From Pseudomonas entomophila (GTDB taxonomy: Bacteria > Pseudomonadota > Gammaproteobacteria > Pseudomonadales > Pseudomonadaceae), in assembly GCF_018417595.1 (NCBI RefSeq), contig NZ_CP070982.1, forward strand, positions 1,575,501-1,639,500: 64,000 nucleotides of DNA. The letters run 5' to 3'. Made by a program: the position numbers and the translations under genes. The notes beneath the pieces are model-generated. The model was given only the letters and a program-made list of their open reading frames with translations, was not told the DNA's origin and searched no databases. The first letter of the stretch is position 1. Every line of letters begins with the position of its first letter. This document shows, piece after piece, positions 9,276 through 18,625 of the stretch.

Positions 9276-10208
9276 ATGTCCCAACCGATCGTCGTGGCGG
9301 CGCTGTACAAGTTCGTCACCCTGGAAGACTACGTCGAACTGCGCGAGCCCCTGCTCAAGGCCATGACCGACAACGGTGTCAAAGGCACCCTGTTGCTGGC
9401 CAACGAAGGCATCAACGGCACCGTGTCGGCCACCCGCGAAGGCATCGACGCGCTGCTCGCCTGGCTGCGCAACGACCCGCGCCTGGTGGATGTCGACCAT
9501 AAAGAGTCGTACTGCGACGAGCAGCCGTTCTACCGCACCAAGGTCAAGCTCAAGAAAGAGATCGTCACCCTGGGCGTGCCGGGCGTGGACCCGAACAAGG
9601 CGGTGGGTACTTATGTCGACCCGAAAGACTGGAACGCCCTGATCAGCGACCCGGAAGTGCTGTTGATCGACACCCGCAACGACTACGAAGTGGCCATCGG
9701 CACCTTCAAGGGCGCCATCGACCCGAAGACCGAAACCTTCCGTGAGTTCCCCGACTACATCAAGGCCAACTTCGACCCGAGCAAGCACAAGAAGGTGGCC
9801 ATGTTCTGCACCGGCGGCATCCGCTGTGAGAAAGCGTCCAGCTACATGCTCGGTGAGGGCTTCGAAGCCGTCTATCATCTCAAAGGCGGCATCCTGAAAT
9901 ACTTCGAGGAAGTAGCCCAGGAAGAAAGCCTCTGGGACGGCGACTGCTTCGTCTTCGACAACCGGGTCACCGTGCGTCACGACCTGAGCGAGGGCGAGTA
10001 TGACCAGTGCCATGCCTGCCGCCACCCGATCGATGTGAAGGACCGTGAGTCGGAGCACTATTCGCCAGGCGTGAGCTGCCCGCATTGCTGGGACACCCTG
10101 AGCGAGAAGACCCGGCGCAGCGCCATCGACCGCCAGAAGCAGATCGAGCTGGCCAAGGCGCGCAACCAGCCGCACCCGATCGGCTACAACTACAAAGCCG
10201 AGGCTTGA
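9276..10208 (+). CDS. trhO: tRNA uridine(34) hydroxylase TrhO, rhodanese family
   Basis: Hydroxylates U34 of certain tRNAs to 5-hydroxyuridine in an oxygen-dependent way, the first step toward the cmo5U/mcmo5U wobble modifications. The 310-residue protein has the YceA layout: an N-terminal acylphosphatase-like part (about 1-90), a rhodanese domain (about 120-215) with the active-site loop [11 protein letters not shown], and a C-terminal cysteine-rich tail with CHACRHP and CPHC pairs near 245-275. The ATG at 9276 follows GGAGA at about 12 bases. The DsbA-like gene begins three bases after its stop, so the two are probably co-transcribed. With mnmC, this is the second wobble-U34 enzyme in the window. 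Confidence 0.93.
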   Translation: MSQPIVVAALYKFVTLEDYVELREPLLKAMTDNGVKGTLLLANEGINGTVSATREGIDALLAWLRNDPRLVDVDHKESYCDEQPFYRTKVKLKKEIVTLGVPGVDPNKAVGTYVDPKDWNALISDPEVLLIDTRNDYEVAIGTFKGAIDPKTETFREFPDYIKANFDPSKHKKVAMFCTGGIRCEKASSYMLGEGFEAVYHLKGGILKYFEEVAQEESLWDGDCFVFDNRVTVRHDLSEGEYDQCHACRHPIDVKDRESEHYSPGVSCPHCWDTLSEKTRRSAIDRQKQIELAKARNQPHPIGYNYKAEA

Positions 10209-10211
10209 TGC

Positions 10212-10844
10212 ATGTCCGCACGCCTGCTCTATGTGATGGACCCGATGTGTTCCTGGTGCTGGGGCTTCGCCCCGGTGGCCGAGGCGCTGATCGCCCAGGC
10301 CCGCGAGGCCGGGGTCGGCACCCGGCTGGTGCCGGGCGGCCTGCGCAGCGGCGGCAGCGCCCTGGACGCCTCGACCCGCAAGTACATCCTCGAGCATTGG
10401 CAGGCCGTGCATGATGCCACCGGGCAACCGTTCCGCTTCGAAGGCGCGATGCCGGACGGTTTCGTCTATGACACCGAACCTGCGTGCCGCGCCCTGGTCG
10501 CGGCGCGGGAGCTGGATGACCTGCGAGCCTGGAGCTTGCTCAAGCTGATCCAGCGTTCGTTCTACGAGCAGGGCGTGGACGTCACCCGCGCCCCGCAGCT
10601 GGTGGATCTGGCCGAGCAGGCCGGATACGACCGTGAGCCGTTCGCGCAACGTTTTGCCAGCCTTGACACCCGGGCCGCCACCAGCGCCGATTTCGCCTGG
10701 GTGCAGGGCCTGGGTATCGCCGGTTTTCCCACGCTGCTCGCCGAGCGCAATGGCCAGCTGGCACTGCTGACCAACGGCTACCAGCCGCTGGACAGCCTGC
10801 AACCCTTGCTCGGCCGCTGGCTGCAGCAGGCCGCTTGTGCTTGA
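10212..10844 (+). CDS. DsbA/FrnE-like thioredoxin-fold protein
   Basis: A 210-residue protein with the redox motif CSWCW at residues 13-17, directly after the first beta strand, and a helical insertion typical of DsbA and FrnE. No signal peptide is present, so it should be cytoplasmic and is not the classical periplasmic DsbA. FrnE-type family members are thiol oxidoreductases or isomerases; the substrate is unknown. The cis-proline loop is visible as GIAGFPTLL near 174-182. It starts three bases after trhO and its end overlaps the ABC exporter start by 8 bases. Confidence 0.82.
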   Translation: MSARLLYVMDPMCSWCWGFAPVAEALIAQAREAGVGTRLVPGGLRSGGSALDASTRKYILEHWQAVHDATGQPFRFEGAMPDGFVYDTEPACRALVAARELDDLRAWSLLKLIQRSFYEQGVDVTRAPQLVDLAEQAGYDREPFAQRFASLDTRAATSADFAWVQGLGIAGFPTLLAERNGQLALLTNGYQPLDSLQPLLGRWLQQAACA

Positions 10845-12669
10845 TCTGCCAGGGTCGCCAGACCCTGTGCCAGGGAAGCCCCCCGCTGTGCCCGATCGCC
10901 TGAGCTGGGCGGAAATCCGCCGCCTGGCCCTGCAACACAAGAAAGCCCTGTGGACCGCCAACCTGGTGGCCGTGCTTGCGGCCCTGTGCAGCGTGCCGAT
11001 CCCGTTGCTGCTGCCGCTGCTGGTGGACGAGGTGCTGCTGGGGCATGGCGACGCCGCGCTGAAGTGGATGAACAACTTCCTCCCTTCCGGCTGGCAGGTC
11101 GCGGCTGGCTACATCGGCCTGATGCTGTGCGCCACCTTGGGCCTGCGCCTGGCCGCGCTGGCGTTCAACGTGGTCCAGGCCAAGCTGTTCGCCGGGCTGG
11201 CCAAGGATATCGTCTACCGCCTGCGCATCCGCCTGATCGAGCGGCTCAAGCGCATTTCGCTCAAGGAATACGAAAGCCTGGGCAGTGGCACGGTGACCAC
11301 CCACCTGGTTACCGACCTGGATACTCTGGACAAGTTCGTTGGCGAAACCCTGAGCCGTTTCCTGGTGGCCGTGCTGACACTCACCGGTACCGCCGCGATC
11401 CTGATCTGGATGCACTGGCAGCTGGCATTGCTGATCCTGCTGTTCAACCCACTGGTGATCTACTTCACCGTGCAGTTGGGCAAGCGCGTCAAGCACCTGA
11501 AGAAGCTCGAGAACGACAGCACCGCACGTTTCACCCAGGCGCTCACCGAAACACTGGACGCCATCCAGGAAATTCGCGCCGGCAACCGCCAGGGGTATTT
11601 CCTCGGGCGCCTGGGCCTGCGCGCCCGCGAGGTGCGTGACTATGCCGTGGCCTCGCAGTGGAAGAGCGATGCCAGTGGCCGCGCCAGTGGCCTGCTGTTC
11701 CAGTTCGGTATCGATATCTTCCGCGCCGCGGCCATGCTTACCGTGCTGTTCTCCGACCTGTCCATCGGCCAGATGCTGGCGGTGTTCAGCTATCTGTGGT
11801 TCATGATCGGGCCGGTGGAGCAGCTGTTGAACCTGCAATACGCCTACTACGCGGCAGGCGGTGCGCTCAGCCGGCTCAATGAGCTGCTGGCGCGCGCCGA
11901 CGAGCCGCAGTATCCGGCGGCCAGCGATCCGTTCGCCGGGCGCGAGACGGTGGGGCTTGAAGTGCGCGACCTGCGTTTTGCCTACGCGGATGAACCGGTG
12001 CTCGACCAGCTCAACCTGTCCATCGCCCCGGGCGAGAAGGTGGCCATCGTCGGGGCCAGCGGCGGTGGCAAGAGCACCCTGGTGCAGTTGCTGCTGGGGT
12101 TGTACAGCGCCCAGGCCGGGACTATTCGCTTTGGTGGCGCCAGCCTGCAGGAGATTGGCCTGGAGACGTTGCGCGAGAACGTCGCGGTGGTGCTGCAGCA
12201 CCCGTCGCTGTTCAACGACAGCGTGCGCGCCAACCTCACCATGGGCCGTGACTGCAGTGACGAAGCCTGCTGGCAGGCGCTGCGCATCGCCCAGCTGGAC
12301 GCCACCATCGCCGCCTTGCCCCAGGGGCTGGACAGCGTCGTCGGGCGTTCCGGGGTGCGCTTGTCTGGAGGTCAGCGTCAGCGATTGGCGATTGCCCGCA
12401 TGGTGCTGGCCGAGCCCAAGGTGGTCATCCTCGACGAAGCCACCTCGGCACTGGACGCGGCCACCGAGTACAACCTGCACCAAGCGCTGGCGCGTTTCCT
12501 CAGCGGCCGCACCACCCTGATCATTGCCCACCGTCTATCGGCGGTGAAGCAGGCCGACCGGGTGCTGGTGTTCGACGGCGGGCACGTGGCCGAGGATGGC
12601 GGCCACCAGCAGCTGATTGCCGAAGGTGGGCTGTACGCCAAGCTGTACGGGCATTTGCAGCAGACTTGA
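10837..12669 (+). CDS. ABC exporter, fused permease and ATPase
   Basis: A 610-residue half-transporter of the MsbA/LapB-like exporter class, expected to act as a homodimer in the inner membrane. The membrane domain with about six helices spans roughly 40-330. The ATPase domain (about 365-600) has Walker A GASGGGKST near 406, the signature LSGGQRQR near 509, Walker B VVILDEATSALD and the H-loop IAHRLS. The substrate is unknown. The GTG at 10837 overlaps the previous gene by 8 bases, which implies translational coupling; the next in-frame starts would shorten the N-terminus. The proline-rich first 20 residues are poorly conserved in style, so the true start could be slightly downstream. Confidence 0.85.
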   Translation: MLDLPGSPDPVPGKPPAVPDRLSWAEIRRLALQHKKALWTANLVAVLAALCSVPIPLLLPLLVDEVLLGHGDAALKWMNNFLPSGWQVAAGYIGLMLCATLGLRLAALAFNVVQAKLFAGLAKDIVYRLRIRLIERLKRISLKEYESLGSGTVTTHLVTDLDTLDKFVGETLSRFLVAVLTLTGTAAILIWMHWQLALLILLFNPLVIYFTVQLGKRVKHLKKLENDSTARFTQALTETLDAIQEIRAGNRQGYFLGRLGLRAREVRDYAVASQWKSDASGRASGLLFQFGIDIFRAAAMLTVLFSDLSIGQMLAVFSYLWFMIGPVEQLLNLQYAYYAAGGALSRLNELLARADEPQYPAASDPFAGRETVGLEVRDLRFAYADEPVLDQLNLSIAPGEKVAIVGASGGGKSTLVQLLLGLYSAQAGTIRFGGASLQEIGLETLRENVAVVLQHPSLFNDSVRANLTMGRDCSDEACWQALRIAQLDATIAALPQGLDSVVGRSGVRLSGGQRQRLAIARMVLAEPKVVILDEATSALDAATEYNLHQALARFLSGRTTLIIAHRLSAVKQADRVLVFDGGHVAEDGGHQQLIAEGGLYAKLYGHLQQT

Positions 12670-12722
12670 GCGTCTGTGCCGGGTTTCGCCAGCAAGGCTG
12701 GCCCCAAAAGGGCGGCGCATTC

Positions 12723-12815
12723 CCTGTAGGAGCGGATTTATCCGCGAATGCGCCCCATCAGGCACCGACAATACCGCAGAGTTGATACTTTCGACGATCA
12801 TCCCGCTCCCACAGG
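12723..12815. repeat. Degenerate REP pair upstream of the GGDEF-EAL gene
   Basis: One good REP arm at 12723-12748 (CCTGTAGGAGCGGATTTATC and onward) and a partial opposite arm CCCGCTCCCACAGG at 12802-12815. The 217-base gap between the ABC exporter and the next gene holds only this pair and presumably the promoter, which I cannot place with confidence. Confidence 0.6.
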
Positions 12816-12886
12816 CATGGCAAATGGCCTACGCTGTGCTTGTCTAGGTCGATTCGTGCCTTATCTGCCGCAGTGACAGGGACCAC

Positions 12887-15343
12887 ATGAAGGGAAATCG
12901 GACGCTCGAGGCACCAAGGCTGCTGGGTATCATCTGGCCTTTCGTCGCCGTTGTGGTCTTCCAGGTGCTGCTGGGCAGCCTGAGCCTCTATGCATTGTCC
13001 GCCATGCGCGCCTATGTGGCGGGCGAGAGCCTGTGGTCCAAGGCGCAGAAAGACGCCATCTACTATTTGAATCTCTATGCCGAAGACCGTGATCCGCGGA
13101 CCTTCGAACGCTACCAGCGGGCCATCCTCGTACCAAAAGGCGACCATGACCTGCGTGTGGCCCTGGATCGCCCCGAGCCGGACCTCGAGGCTGCGCGCGC
13201 GGGTATCCTGCAAGGCGGCAACCACCCTGACGACGTCGCTCGGATCATCTGGTTCTACCGCAATTTCCGCCATATCAGCTACATGGAAACGGCCATCGAT
13301 CTGTGGGATGTGGGTGACGACTACCTGCGCCAGCTCGATGTGCTGGCCGTGCAGATGCGCGACGGCTTCAACGCCGGTGACGTCGCGGCGCGGCAGGTGC
13401 TGGACTGGAAGGCGCATATCGTCGCCATCAACGATGGCGTGACGCCGGCCGCCAAGGCGTTCAGCGATGCGCTGGGCGAAGGCTCGCGGGTACTGCTCAA
13501 GGTACTCATGCTCACCAACCTGGCCACGGCGCTGTTTCTGATCGCCATGGCCTGGCGGCGCTCGAGCAAGTTGCTGGCCCAGCGCCAGGCCTTCGCCATC
13601 GCCTTGCAGGAGGAGAAGGAGCGGGCGCAGATCACACTGGAGTCGATCGGTGATGCGGTGATCACTGCTGATGTCGACGGCTGCATCGCCTACATGAACC
13701 CGGCCGCCGAGCAGTTGACCCATTGGCAGGCCGCCCAGGCCCAGGGGCTGCCCCTGGCGGCCTTGTTCAGCCTGCTCGACGAGAACGCCGAAAGCGACAG
13801 CCGCACCTTGGTCGAGCAGGTGCTCAGTGGCAGCCTCAAGGGTGGTGCCGAGCACGCCCGGCTGATCCAGCGCCTGGACGGCAGCACCGTGTCGGTCAAC
13901 CTGGTGGGGTCGCCCATCCTCACCGAAGGGCAGGTCAGCGGCATCGTCGTGGTGCTGCACGACATGACCCAGGAACGCCAGTACATCGCCAACCTGTCAT
14001 GGCAGGCCACCCATGACGCGCTCACCGGCCTGGCCAACCGGCGCGAGTTCGAGTATCGCCTGGAGCAGGCGCTCAATGCCTTGGCGCGCCAGGCCGGGCG
14101 CCATTCGCTGATGTTCCTCGACCTCGATCAGTTCAAGCTGGTCAATGACACCTGTGGGCATGCTGCTGGCGACGAACTGCTGCGGCATATCTGTGCGGTG
14201 CTGCAATCCGGCCTGCGCGAGGGCGATACACTGGCCCGGCTGGGCGGTGACGAATTCGGCGTGCTGCTGGAGAACTGCCCGCCGGACCAGGCCGGACGCA
14301 TCGCCGAACACCTGCGCCAAGCGGTGCAAAGCTTGCATTTCGTCTGGAAGGGGCGGCCCTTCGTCACTACGGTCAGCATTGGCCTGGTGCACATTGCCCA
14401 GCCGCCCGGTACTCTGGAAGCCTCACTGCGCGCCGCCGACATGGCCTGCTACATGGCTAAGGAGAAGGGCCGCAACCGGGTCCAGGTGTACCACGCCGAC
14501 GACAGTGAGCTGTCCATGCGTTTCGGCGAGATGGCGTGGATCCAGCGTCTGCACGTGGCCCTGGAAGAAAACCGCTTCTGCCTCTATGCCCAGGAAATTG
14601 CACCCCTGCGGCCGCAGGAGGGCGCCGGGCATCTCGAGATCCTGCTGCGCCTGCACGACGAAAACGGCCGCACCATCCTGCCGGACAGCTTCATCCCCGC
14701 CGCCGAACGCTACGGACTGATGACCGCCCTCGACCGTTGGGTGGTGCGCAGTGTGTTCCAGGTGGTGCGCCAGTGCCTGGACGAAGGCCGTGAGGGGCCG
14801 CTGGCGATGTGCGCGATCAACCTGTCGGGGTCGAGCATCGGTGATGACAAATTCCTCGAGTACCTGCAGCGGCTGTTCGAGGAGTTTTCCATCCCGCCCT
14901 GGCTGATTTGCTTTGAAATTACCGAAACCAGCGCGATCGCCAACCTGGGCAGTGCGATTCGATTCATCAATGAATTGAAGGCGCTGGGCTGCAAGTTCTC
15001 CCTGGATGACTTCTGCGCCGGAATGTCGTCATTCGCCTATTTGAAGCATTTGCCTGTAGACTTCCTGAAGATCGACGGAAGTTTCGTCAAAGACATGCTC
15101 GATGACCCGATCAACCGGGCGATGGTCGAAGTGATCAATCACATCGGCCACGTCATGGGCAAGCGGACCATCGCCGAGTTCGTCGAGACGCCGTTGATCG
15201 AGCAGGCGTTGCAGGAGATCGGCGTGGACTACGCCCAGGGCTACCTCATCGAACGCCCGCAGGTCTTCACCTGCGACAGCCTGCAGCGCCAACGGATTGC
15301 CGCGAGGCCCCTGCTGCACCGGGCGCCGGGGACCTTTCGCTGA
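12887..15343 (+). CDS. Membrane PAS-GGDEF-EAL protein for cyclic di-GMP turnover
   Basis: An 818-residue sensor enzyme. A membrane helix near residues 12-38 and another near 203-222 flank a periplasmic sensing region of about 165 residues. A PAS domain follows (about 240-350). The GGDEF domain has an intact GGDEF motif, with the inhibitory-site pattern REGD five residues before it. The EAL domain reads EILLRL at its signature but keeps the other metal and catalytic residues: INLSGSS, FEITET, LDDFCAG, FLKIDGSF, EFVET and YAQGY. Both synthase and phosphodiesterase halves therefore look competent. It is followed after 38 bases by undA. The ligand sensed is unknown. Confidence 0.92.
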   Translation: MKGNRTLEAPRLLGIIWPFVAVVVFQVLLGSLSLYALSAMRAYVAGESLWSKAQKDAIYYLNLYAEDRDPRTFERYQRAILVPKGDHDLRVALDRPEPDLEAARAGILQGGNHPDDVARIIWFYRNFRHISYMETAIDLWDVGDDYLRQLDVLAVQMRDGFNAGDVAARQVLDWKAHIVAINDGVTPAAKAFSDALGEGSRVLLKVLMLTNLATALFLIAMAWRRSSKLLAQRQAFAIALQEEKERAQITLESIGDAVITADVDGCIAYMNPAAEQLTHWQAAQAQGLPLAALFSLLDENAESDSRTLVEQVLSGSLKGGAEHARLIQRLDGSTVSVNLVGSPILTEGQVSGIVVVLHDMTQERQYIANLSWQATHDALTGLANRREFEYRLEQALNALARQAGRHSLMFLDLDQFKLVNDTCGHAAGDELLRHICAVLQSGLREGDTLARLGGDEFGVLLENCPPDQAGRIAEHLRQAVQSLHFVWKGRPFVTTVSIGLVHIAQPPGTLEASLRAADMACYMAKEKGRNRVQVYHADDSELSMRFGEMAWIQRLHVALEENRFCLYAQEIAPLRPQEGAGHLEILLRLHDENGRTILPDSFIPAAERYGLMTALDRWVVRSVFQVVRQCLDEGREGPLAMCAINLSGSSIGDDKFLEYLQRLFEEFSIPPWLICFEITETSAIANLGSAIRFINELKALGCKFSLDDFCAGMSSFAYLKHLPVDFLKIDGSFVKDMLDDPINRAMVEVINHIGHVMGKRTIAEFVETPLIEQALQEIGVDYAQGYLIERPQVFTCDSLQRQRIAARPLLHRAPGTFR

Positions 15344-15381
15344 ACTTTGCCCGGTCATCACAGGGAATCAAGGAGCTGACA

Positions 15382-16167
15382 GTGATTGACTCGTTCGTAA
15401 GGATCGGACCATTGATGGATCCGGCCAGTTATCCGGATTGGGCCCAGCAACTGATCGAGGATTGCCGCGAAAGCAAGCGCCGAGTAGTCGAGCACGAGTT
15501 CTATCAGCGCCTGCGCGATGGCCAGCTGCGGCCGGCCACCATCCGCCAGTACCTGATAGGTGGCTGGCCGGTGGTCGAACAGTTTTCGTTGTACATGGCC
15601 CACAACCTCACCAAGACCCGCTACGCCCGCCACCCAGGAGAAGACATGGCGCGGCGCTGGCTGATGCGCAACATCCGCGTCGAACTCAACCATGCCGACT
15701 ACTGGGTGCACTGGTGCCAGGCCCATGGCATTCACCTGCACGAGTTGCAGGCCCAGGAAGTGCCGCCCGAGCTCAATGGCCTGAACGACTGGTGCTGGCG
15801 GGTGTGCGCCACCGAGTCGCTGGCCATCTCGATGGCGGCCACCAACTACGCCATCGAAGGCGCCACGGGCGAATGGTCGGCAGTGGTCTGCTCGACCGAC
15901 ACCTATGCCCAAGGCTTCCCTGAAGAAACCCGCAAGCGCGCGATGAAGTGGTTGAAGATGCACGCCCAGTACGACGATGCCCACCCGTGGGAGGCGTTGG
16001 AGATCATCTGCACCCTGGCCGGCGAGAACCCCACGCTGGGGCTGCGCACCGAGCTGCGCAGGTCGATCTGCAAGAGCTACGACTGCATGTTCCTGTTCCT
16101 GGAGCGTTGCATGCAGCTGGAAGGGCGTCAGCAGGGGCGGGTGCGCCCGGCGCTGGCGGCGGGTTGA
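15382..16167 (+). CDS. undA: UndA-like diiron medium-chain 1-alkene synthase (haem-oxygenase fold)
   Basis: A 261-residue TenA/PqqC-fold protein. Counting from the GTG at 15382, the putative metal ligands are Glu101 and His104 (VELNHAD), Glu159 (YAIEG), then His194, Asp198 and His201 in HAQYDDAH. This is the diiron set of haem-oxygenase-like diiron oxidases, and the numbering agrees with that I recall for Pseudomonas UndA, which oxidatively decarboxylates dodecanoic acid to 1-undecene. The length also agrees. The GTG start is supported by AAGGAG seven bases upstream; an ATG at 15415 would shift the numbering by 11. A plain TenA thiaminase is unlikely because that fold lacks this ligand set. 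It lies just downstream of the GGDEF-EAL gene, probably in one transcript. Confidence 0.82.
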   Translation: MIDSFVRIGPLMDPASYPDWAQQLIEDCRESKRRVVEHEFYQRLRDGQLRPATIRQYLIGGWPVVEQFSLYMAHNLTKTRYARHPGEDMARRWLMRNIRVELNHADYWVHWCQAHGIHLHELQAQEVPPELNGLNDWCWRVCATESLAISMAATNYAIEGATGEWSAVVCSTDTYAQGFPEETRKRAMKWLKMHAQYDDAHPWEALEIICTLAGENPTLGLRTELRRSICKSYDCMFLFLERCMQLEGRQQGRVRPALAAG

Positions 16168-16192
16168 GGCGCTCTGTTTGTCTGAGCCGGCC

Positions 16193-16277
16193 TTTCGCGG
16201 GTAAATCCGCTCCAACAGAATGGTCACTGCCCTTGAGGGTTGTGTAGATCCTGTGGGGGGCGGGTTTGCCCGTGAAA
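16193..16277. repeat. Imperfect REP pair between convergent undA and yciK
   Basis: Arms 16193-16218 and 16251-16277 (TTTCGCGGGTAAATCCGCTC against GGCGGGTTTGCCCGTGAAA) are diverged reverse complements. It fills the 134-base space between converging genes. Confidence 0.75.
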
Positions 16278-16301
16278 TGGTCGGCTCAGTCGACGCAAGG
16301 C

Positions 16302-17042
16302 TTATTGCGCGTTCAGCGCCTGCCCGTTCACATCCTTGCTGTCCGGGCCCATCAGGTACAGGTACACCGGCATGATTTCTTCGGGCAGCGGGTTGTTCTG
16401 CGGGTTCTCGCTCGGGTAGGCCTGGGCCCGCATCGCCGTGCGCGTGGCGCCCGGGTTGATGCTGTTGGCGCGTACCGGCGCGACGCCTTCCAGTTCATCG
16501 GCGAGCGTCTGCATCAGCCCTTCGGTGGCGAACTTCGAAACGCCATACGCGCCCCAGTAGGCCCGGCCCTTGCGCCCGACGCTGCTGGAGGTGAACACCA
16601 CCGAGGCGTCCTCCGACAGCTTGAGCAGCGGCAGCAAGGTGCTGGTAAGCATGAAGGTGGCGTTGACGTTGATATGCATCACGCGCATGAAGTTGTCGCC
16701 CGACAACTGCTCCAGCGGCGTGCGCGGGCCGATGATCGATGCATTGTTGAGCAGGCCGTCGAGGCGCCCGAACTGCTCCTCGATCATCACTGCCAGTTCG
16801 TCGTACTGGTGGGGCAGGGCGGTTTCCAGGTTGAATGGAATGACCACCGGCTGCGGGTGGCCGGCGGCTTCGATCTGGTCGTACACCTCGTTGAGGTTGG
16901 CCTCGGTCTTGCCCAGCAGCAGCACGGTGGCGCCCAGTGCTGCATAGGCTTTGGCGGCTGCGGCACCGATGCCGCGGCCGGCGCCGGTGACGAGGATGAT
17001 CCGGCCCTTGAGCAGGTCGGGGCGGGCGGTGTAGTCGAACAT
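16302..17042 (-). CDS. yciK: YciK-type short-chain dehydrogenase
   Basis: A 246-residue NAD(P)-dependent SDR oxidoreductase. The N-terminal nucleotide motif is TGAGRGIG (residues 19-26), the NNAS element follows near 93, and the catalytic triad reads as Ser in TSSSVG with YGVSK near 165. YciK is conserved next to the phosphatase gene in many gammaproteobacteria, but its substrate is not known. The ATG at 17040-17042 has AAGGA upstream. It is the last gene of the minus-strand group mtaD-ubiG-mupP-yciK, separated from mupP by a REP doublet. Confidence 0.88.
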   Translation of the reverse strand: MFDYTARPDLLKGRIILVTGAGRGIGAAAAKAYAALGATVLLLGKTEANLNEVYDQIEAAGHPQPVVIPFNLETALPHQYDELAVMIEEQFGRLDGLLNNASIIGPRTPLEQLSGDNFMRVMHINVNATFMLTSTLLPLLKLSEDASVVFTSSSVGRKGRAYWGAYGVSKFATEGLMQTLADELEGVAPVRANSINPGATRTAMRAQAYPSENPQNNPLPEEIMPVYLYLMGPDSKDVNGQALNAQ

Positions 17043-17076
17043 GTGATTTGTCCTTGAAATCAGTGGGCGACGCACC

Positions 17077-17169
17077 CCTGTAGGAGCGGGCTTGTCCCGC
17101 GATTGCGTCCGCCCAGGCGGCGATGTTGCCGCGGTCAGCCTCATCGCGGGGCAAGCCCGCTCCTACAGG
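17077..17169. repeat. REP doublet between mupP and yciK
   Basis: Arms 17077-17102 and 17144-17169 are reverse complements with one mismatch (GTAGGAGCGGGCTTGTCCCG type). Unlike most REPs here, it lies between two genes on the same strand, so it could set their relative transcript levels. Confidence 0.88.
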
Positions 17170-17190
17170 CTCTACGTCAGGCCGAGGGTA

Positions 17191-17868
17191 TCAGCAGCCG
17201 CACAGCGCGCTGTCGATCACCTTGCGCAGTTCCAGCGGGTGGTCCACCACCACGTCGGCGCCCCAGTTGTTGGGGTTGTCCTCTGGATGAATATAGCCAT
17301 AGCGCACGGCTGCGGTGCGGGTGCCGGCGTCGCGTCCGGACTCGATGTCGCGCAGATCGTCACCGACGAACAGCACGCTGGCCGGGTCGAGGTCGAGAGT
17401 CTTGCAGGCCAGGATCAACGGTTCGGGGTCGGGTTTGCTGTTCTTCACGTGGTCCGGGCAGATCAGCAGCGCCGAGCGCTCGGCCAGGCCCAGGCGTTGC
17501 ATGATCGGCTCGGCGAAGCGCACCGGCTTGTTGGTGACCACGCCCCACAGCAGGTTGCCTTTCTCGATGTCGGCCAGTAGTTCCGGCATGCCGTCGAACA
17601 GCTTGCTGTGCACCGCGCAATCACGCTGGTAACGCTCGAGGAACTCCAGGCGCAACGTTTCGAAGCCTTCCGCGTCCGGGTCCATGGCGAAGGTCGCGGC
17701 GACCATGGCTCGGGCGCCACCGGAAATCACGTCGCGGATGCGCGCATCGTCGATGGTCGGCAGGCCGCGGTCGGTGAGCATTGCCTGGCAGATGGCGATG
17801 AAGTCCGGCGCCGTGTCCAGCAGGGTGCCGTCCATGTCGAAGAGTACTGCTCGCAGGCGCATGCTCAT
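17191..17868 (-). CDS. mupP: N-acetylmuramic acid 6-phosphate phosphatase MupP (HAD family)
   Basis: A 225-residue HAD-superfamily phosphatase. Motif I is [10 protein letters not shown] near residues 9-18, motif II is in VVTNKP near 109-114, and motif III/IV include KPDPEPL and [14 protein letters not shown]. The order yciK-phosphatase-ubiG is that of the P. putida locus where this enzyme was shown to dephosphorylate MurNAc-6-phosphate in the peptidoglycan recycling route that feeds UDP-MurNAc and gives intrinsic fosfomycin tolerance. Older annotations call it phosphoglycolate phosphatase (gph). The ATG at 17866-17868 overlaps the ubiG stop as ATGA, so translation is coupled. Confidence 0.9.
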   Translation of the reverse strand: MSMRLRAVLFDMDGTLLDTAPDFIAICQAMLTDRGLPTIDDARIRDVISGGARAMVAATFAMDPDAEGFETLRLEFLERYQRDCAVHSKLFDGMPELLADIEKGNLLWGVVTNKPVRFAEPIMQRLGLAERSALLICPDHVKNSKPDPEPLILACKTLDLDPASVLFVGDDLRDIESGRDAGTRTAAVRYGYIHPEDNPNNWGADVVVDHPLELRKVIDSALCGC

Positions 17869-18563
17869 TCCTCGCGCAGGGTCTGGATCATGTAGTTGAC
17901 GTCGACGTCGTTGCTCAGCTTGTAGTGCTTGGTCAGCGGGTTGTACGTGAGGCCGATGATGTCCTTCACTTCAAGCCCGGCGACGCGGCTCCAGGCGCCC
18001 AGTTCGGAAGGGCGGATGAACTTCTTGAAGTCATGGGTGCCGCGCGGCAGCATCTTGAGGATGTACTCGGCGCCGATAATGGCCAGCAGGTAGGCTTTGG
18101 GGTTGCGGTTGATGGTCGAGAAGAACACCTGGCCGCCCGGCTTGACCATGCGGTAGCAGGCACGGATCACCGATGACGGGTCGGGCACGTGTTCGAGCAT
18201 TTCCAGGCAGGTGACCACGTCGAACTGTTCGGGCATCTCCTCGGCCAGGGCTTCGGCGGTGATCTGCCGGTATTCGACGTCCACGCCGGACTCCAGCTGG
18301 TGCAGTTGGGCTACCGCCAGCGGCGCCTCGCCCATGTCGATGCCGGTGACGGTGGCGCCGCGCTGGGCCATCGCCTCGCTGAGAATGCCGCCGCCGCAAC
18401 CGACGTCCAGCACCTTCTTGCCGGCCAGGCTCACGCGCTCGTCGATCCAGTTGACCCGCAACGGGTTGATGTCGTGCAGTGGCTTGAACTCGCTCTCGCG
18501 GTCCCACCAGCGATGGGCCAGGGCCTCGAACTTGGCGATTTCGGCGTGGTCGACGTTGCTCAT
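17865..18563 (-). CDS. ubiG: Ubiquinone biosynthesis O-methyltransferase UbiG
   Basis: SAM-dependent methyltransferase for the two O-methylation steps of ubiquinone synthesis. The 232-residue length is typical. The SAM-binding motif I reads [12 protein letters not shown] near residues 52-63, with DMGEAPL as the acidic post-motif, and [10 protein letters not shown] near 121-130 is characteristic of UbiG. The ATG at 18561-18563 follows GAGGA. It overlaps mupP by four bases and is preceded on the minus strand by mtaD after 62 bases. Confidence 0.95.
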   Translation of the reverse strand: MSNVDHAEIAKFEALAHRWWDRESEFKPLHDINPLRVNWIDERVSLAGKKVLDVGCGGGILSEAMAQRGATVTGIDMGEAPLAVAQLHQLESGVDVEYRQITAEALAEEMPEQFDVVTCLEMLEHVPDPSSVIRACYRMVKPGGQVFFSTINRNPKAYLLAIIGAEYILKMLPRGTHDFKKFIRPSELGAWSRVAGLEVKDIIGLTYNPLTKHYKLSNDVDVNYMIQTLREE

Positions 18564-18625
18564 GTGAACGGTCCTCTGAATCTTCGATGAAAGTGCTACA
18601 GGCGGCAGCCGTGGCTGCCGGCCGG

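Noticed and set aside
8940..12531. Two long minus-strand frames opposite trhO, the DsbA-like gene and the ABC exporter
   Set aside because: Antisense open frames are common in GC-rich Pseudomonas coding DNA; the plus-strand products have clear motifs throughout.
15415..15417. ATG as start of undA
   Set aside because: The GTG at 15382 has a strong AAGGAG at correct spacing and gives the metal-ligand numbering expected for UndA.
17191..17868. Phosphoglycolate phosphatase (gph) as the function
   Set aside because: The HAD fold alone allows it, but the yciK-mupP-ubiG context is that of the characterised MurNAc-6-phosphate phosphatase in P. putida.
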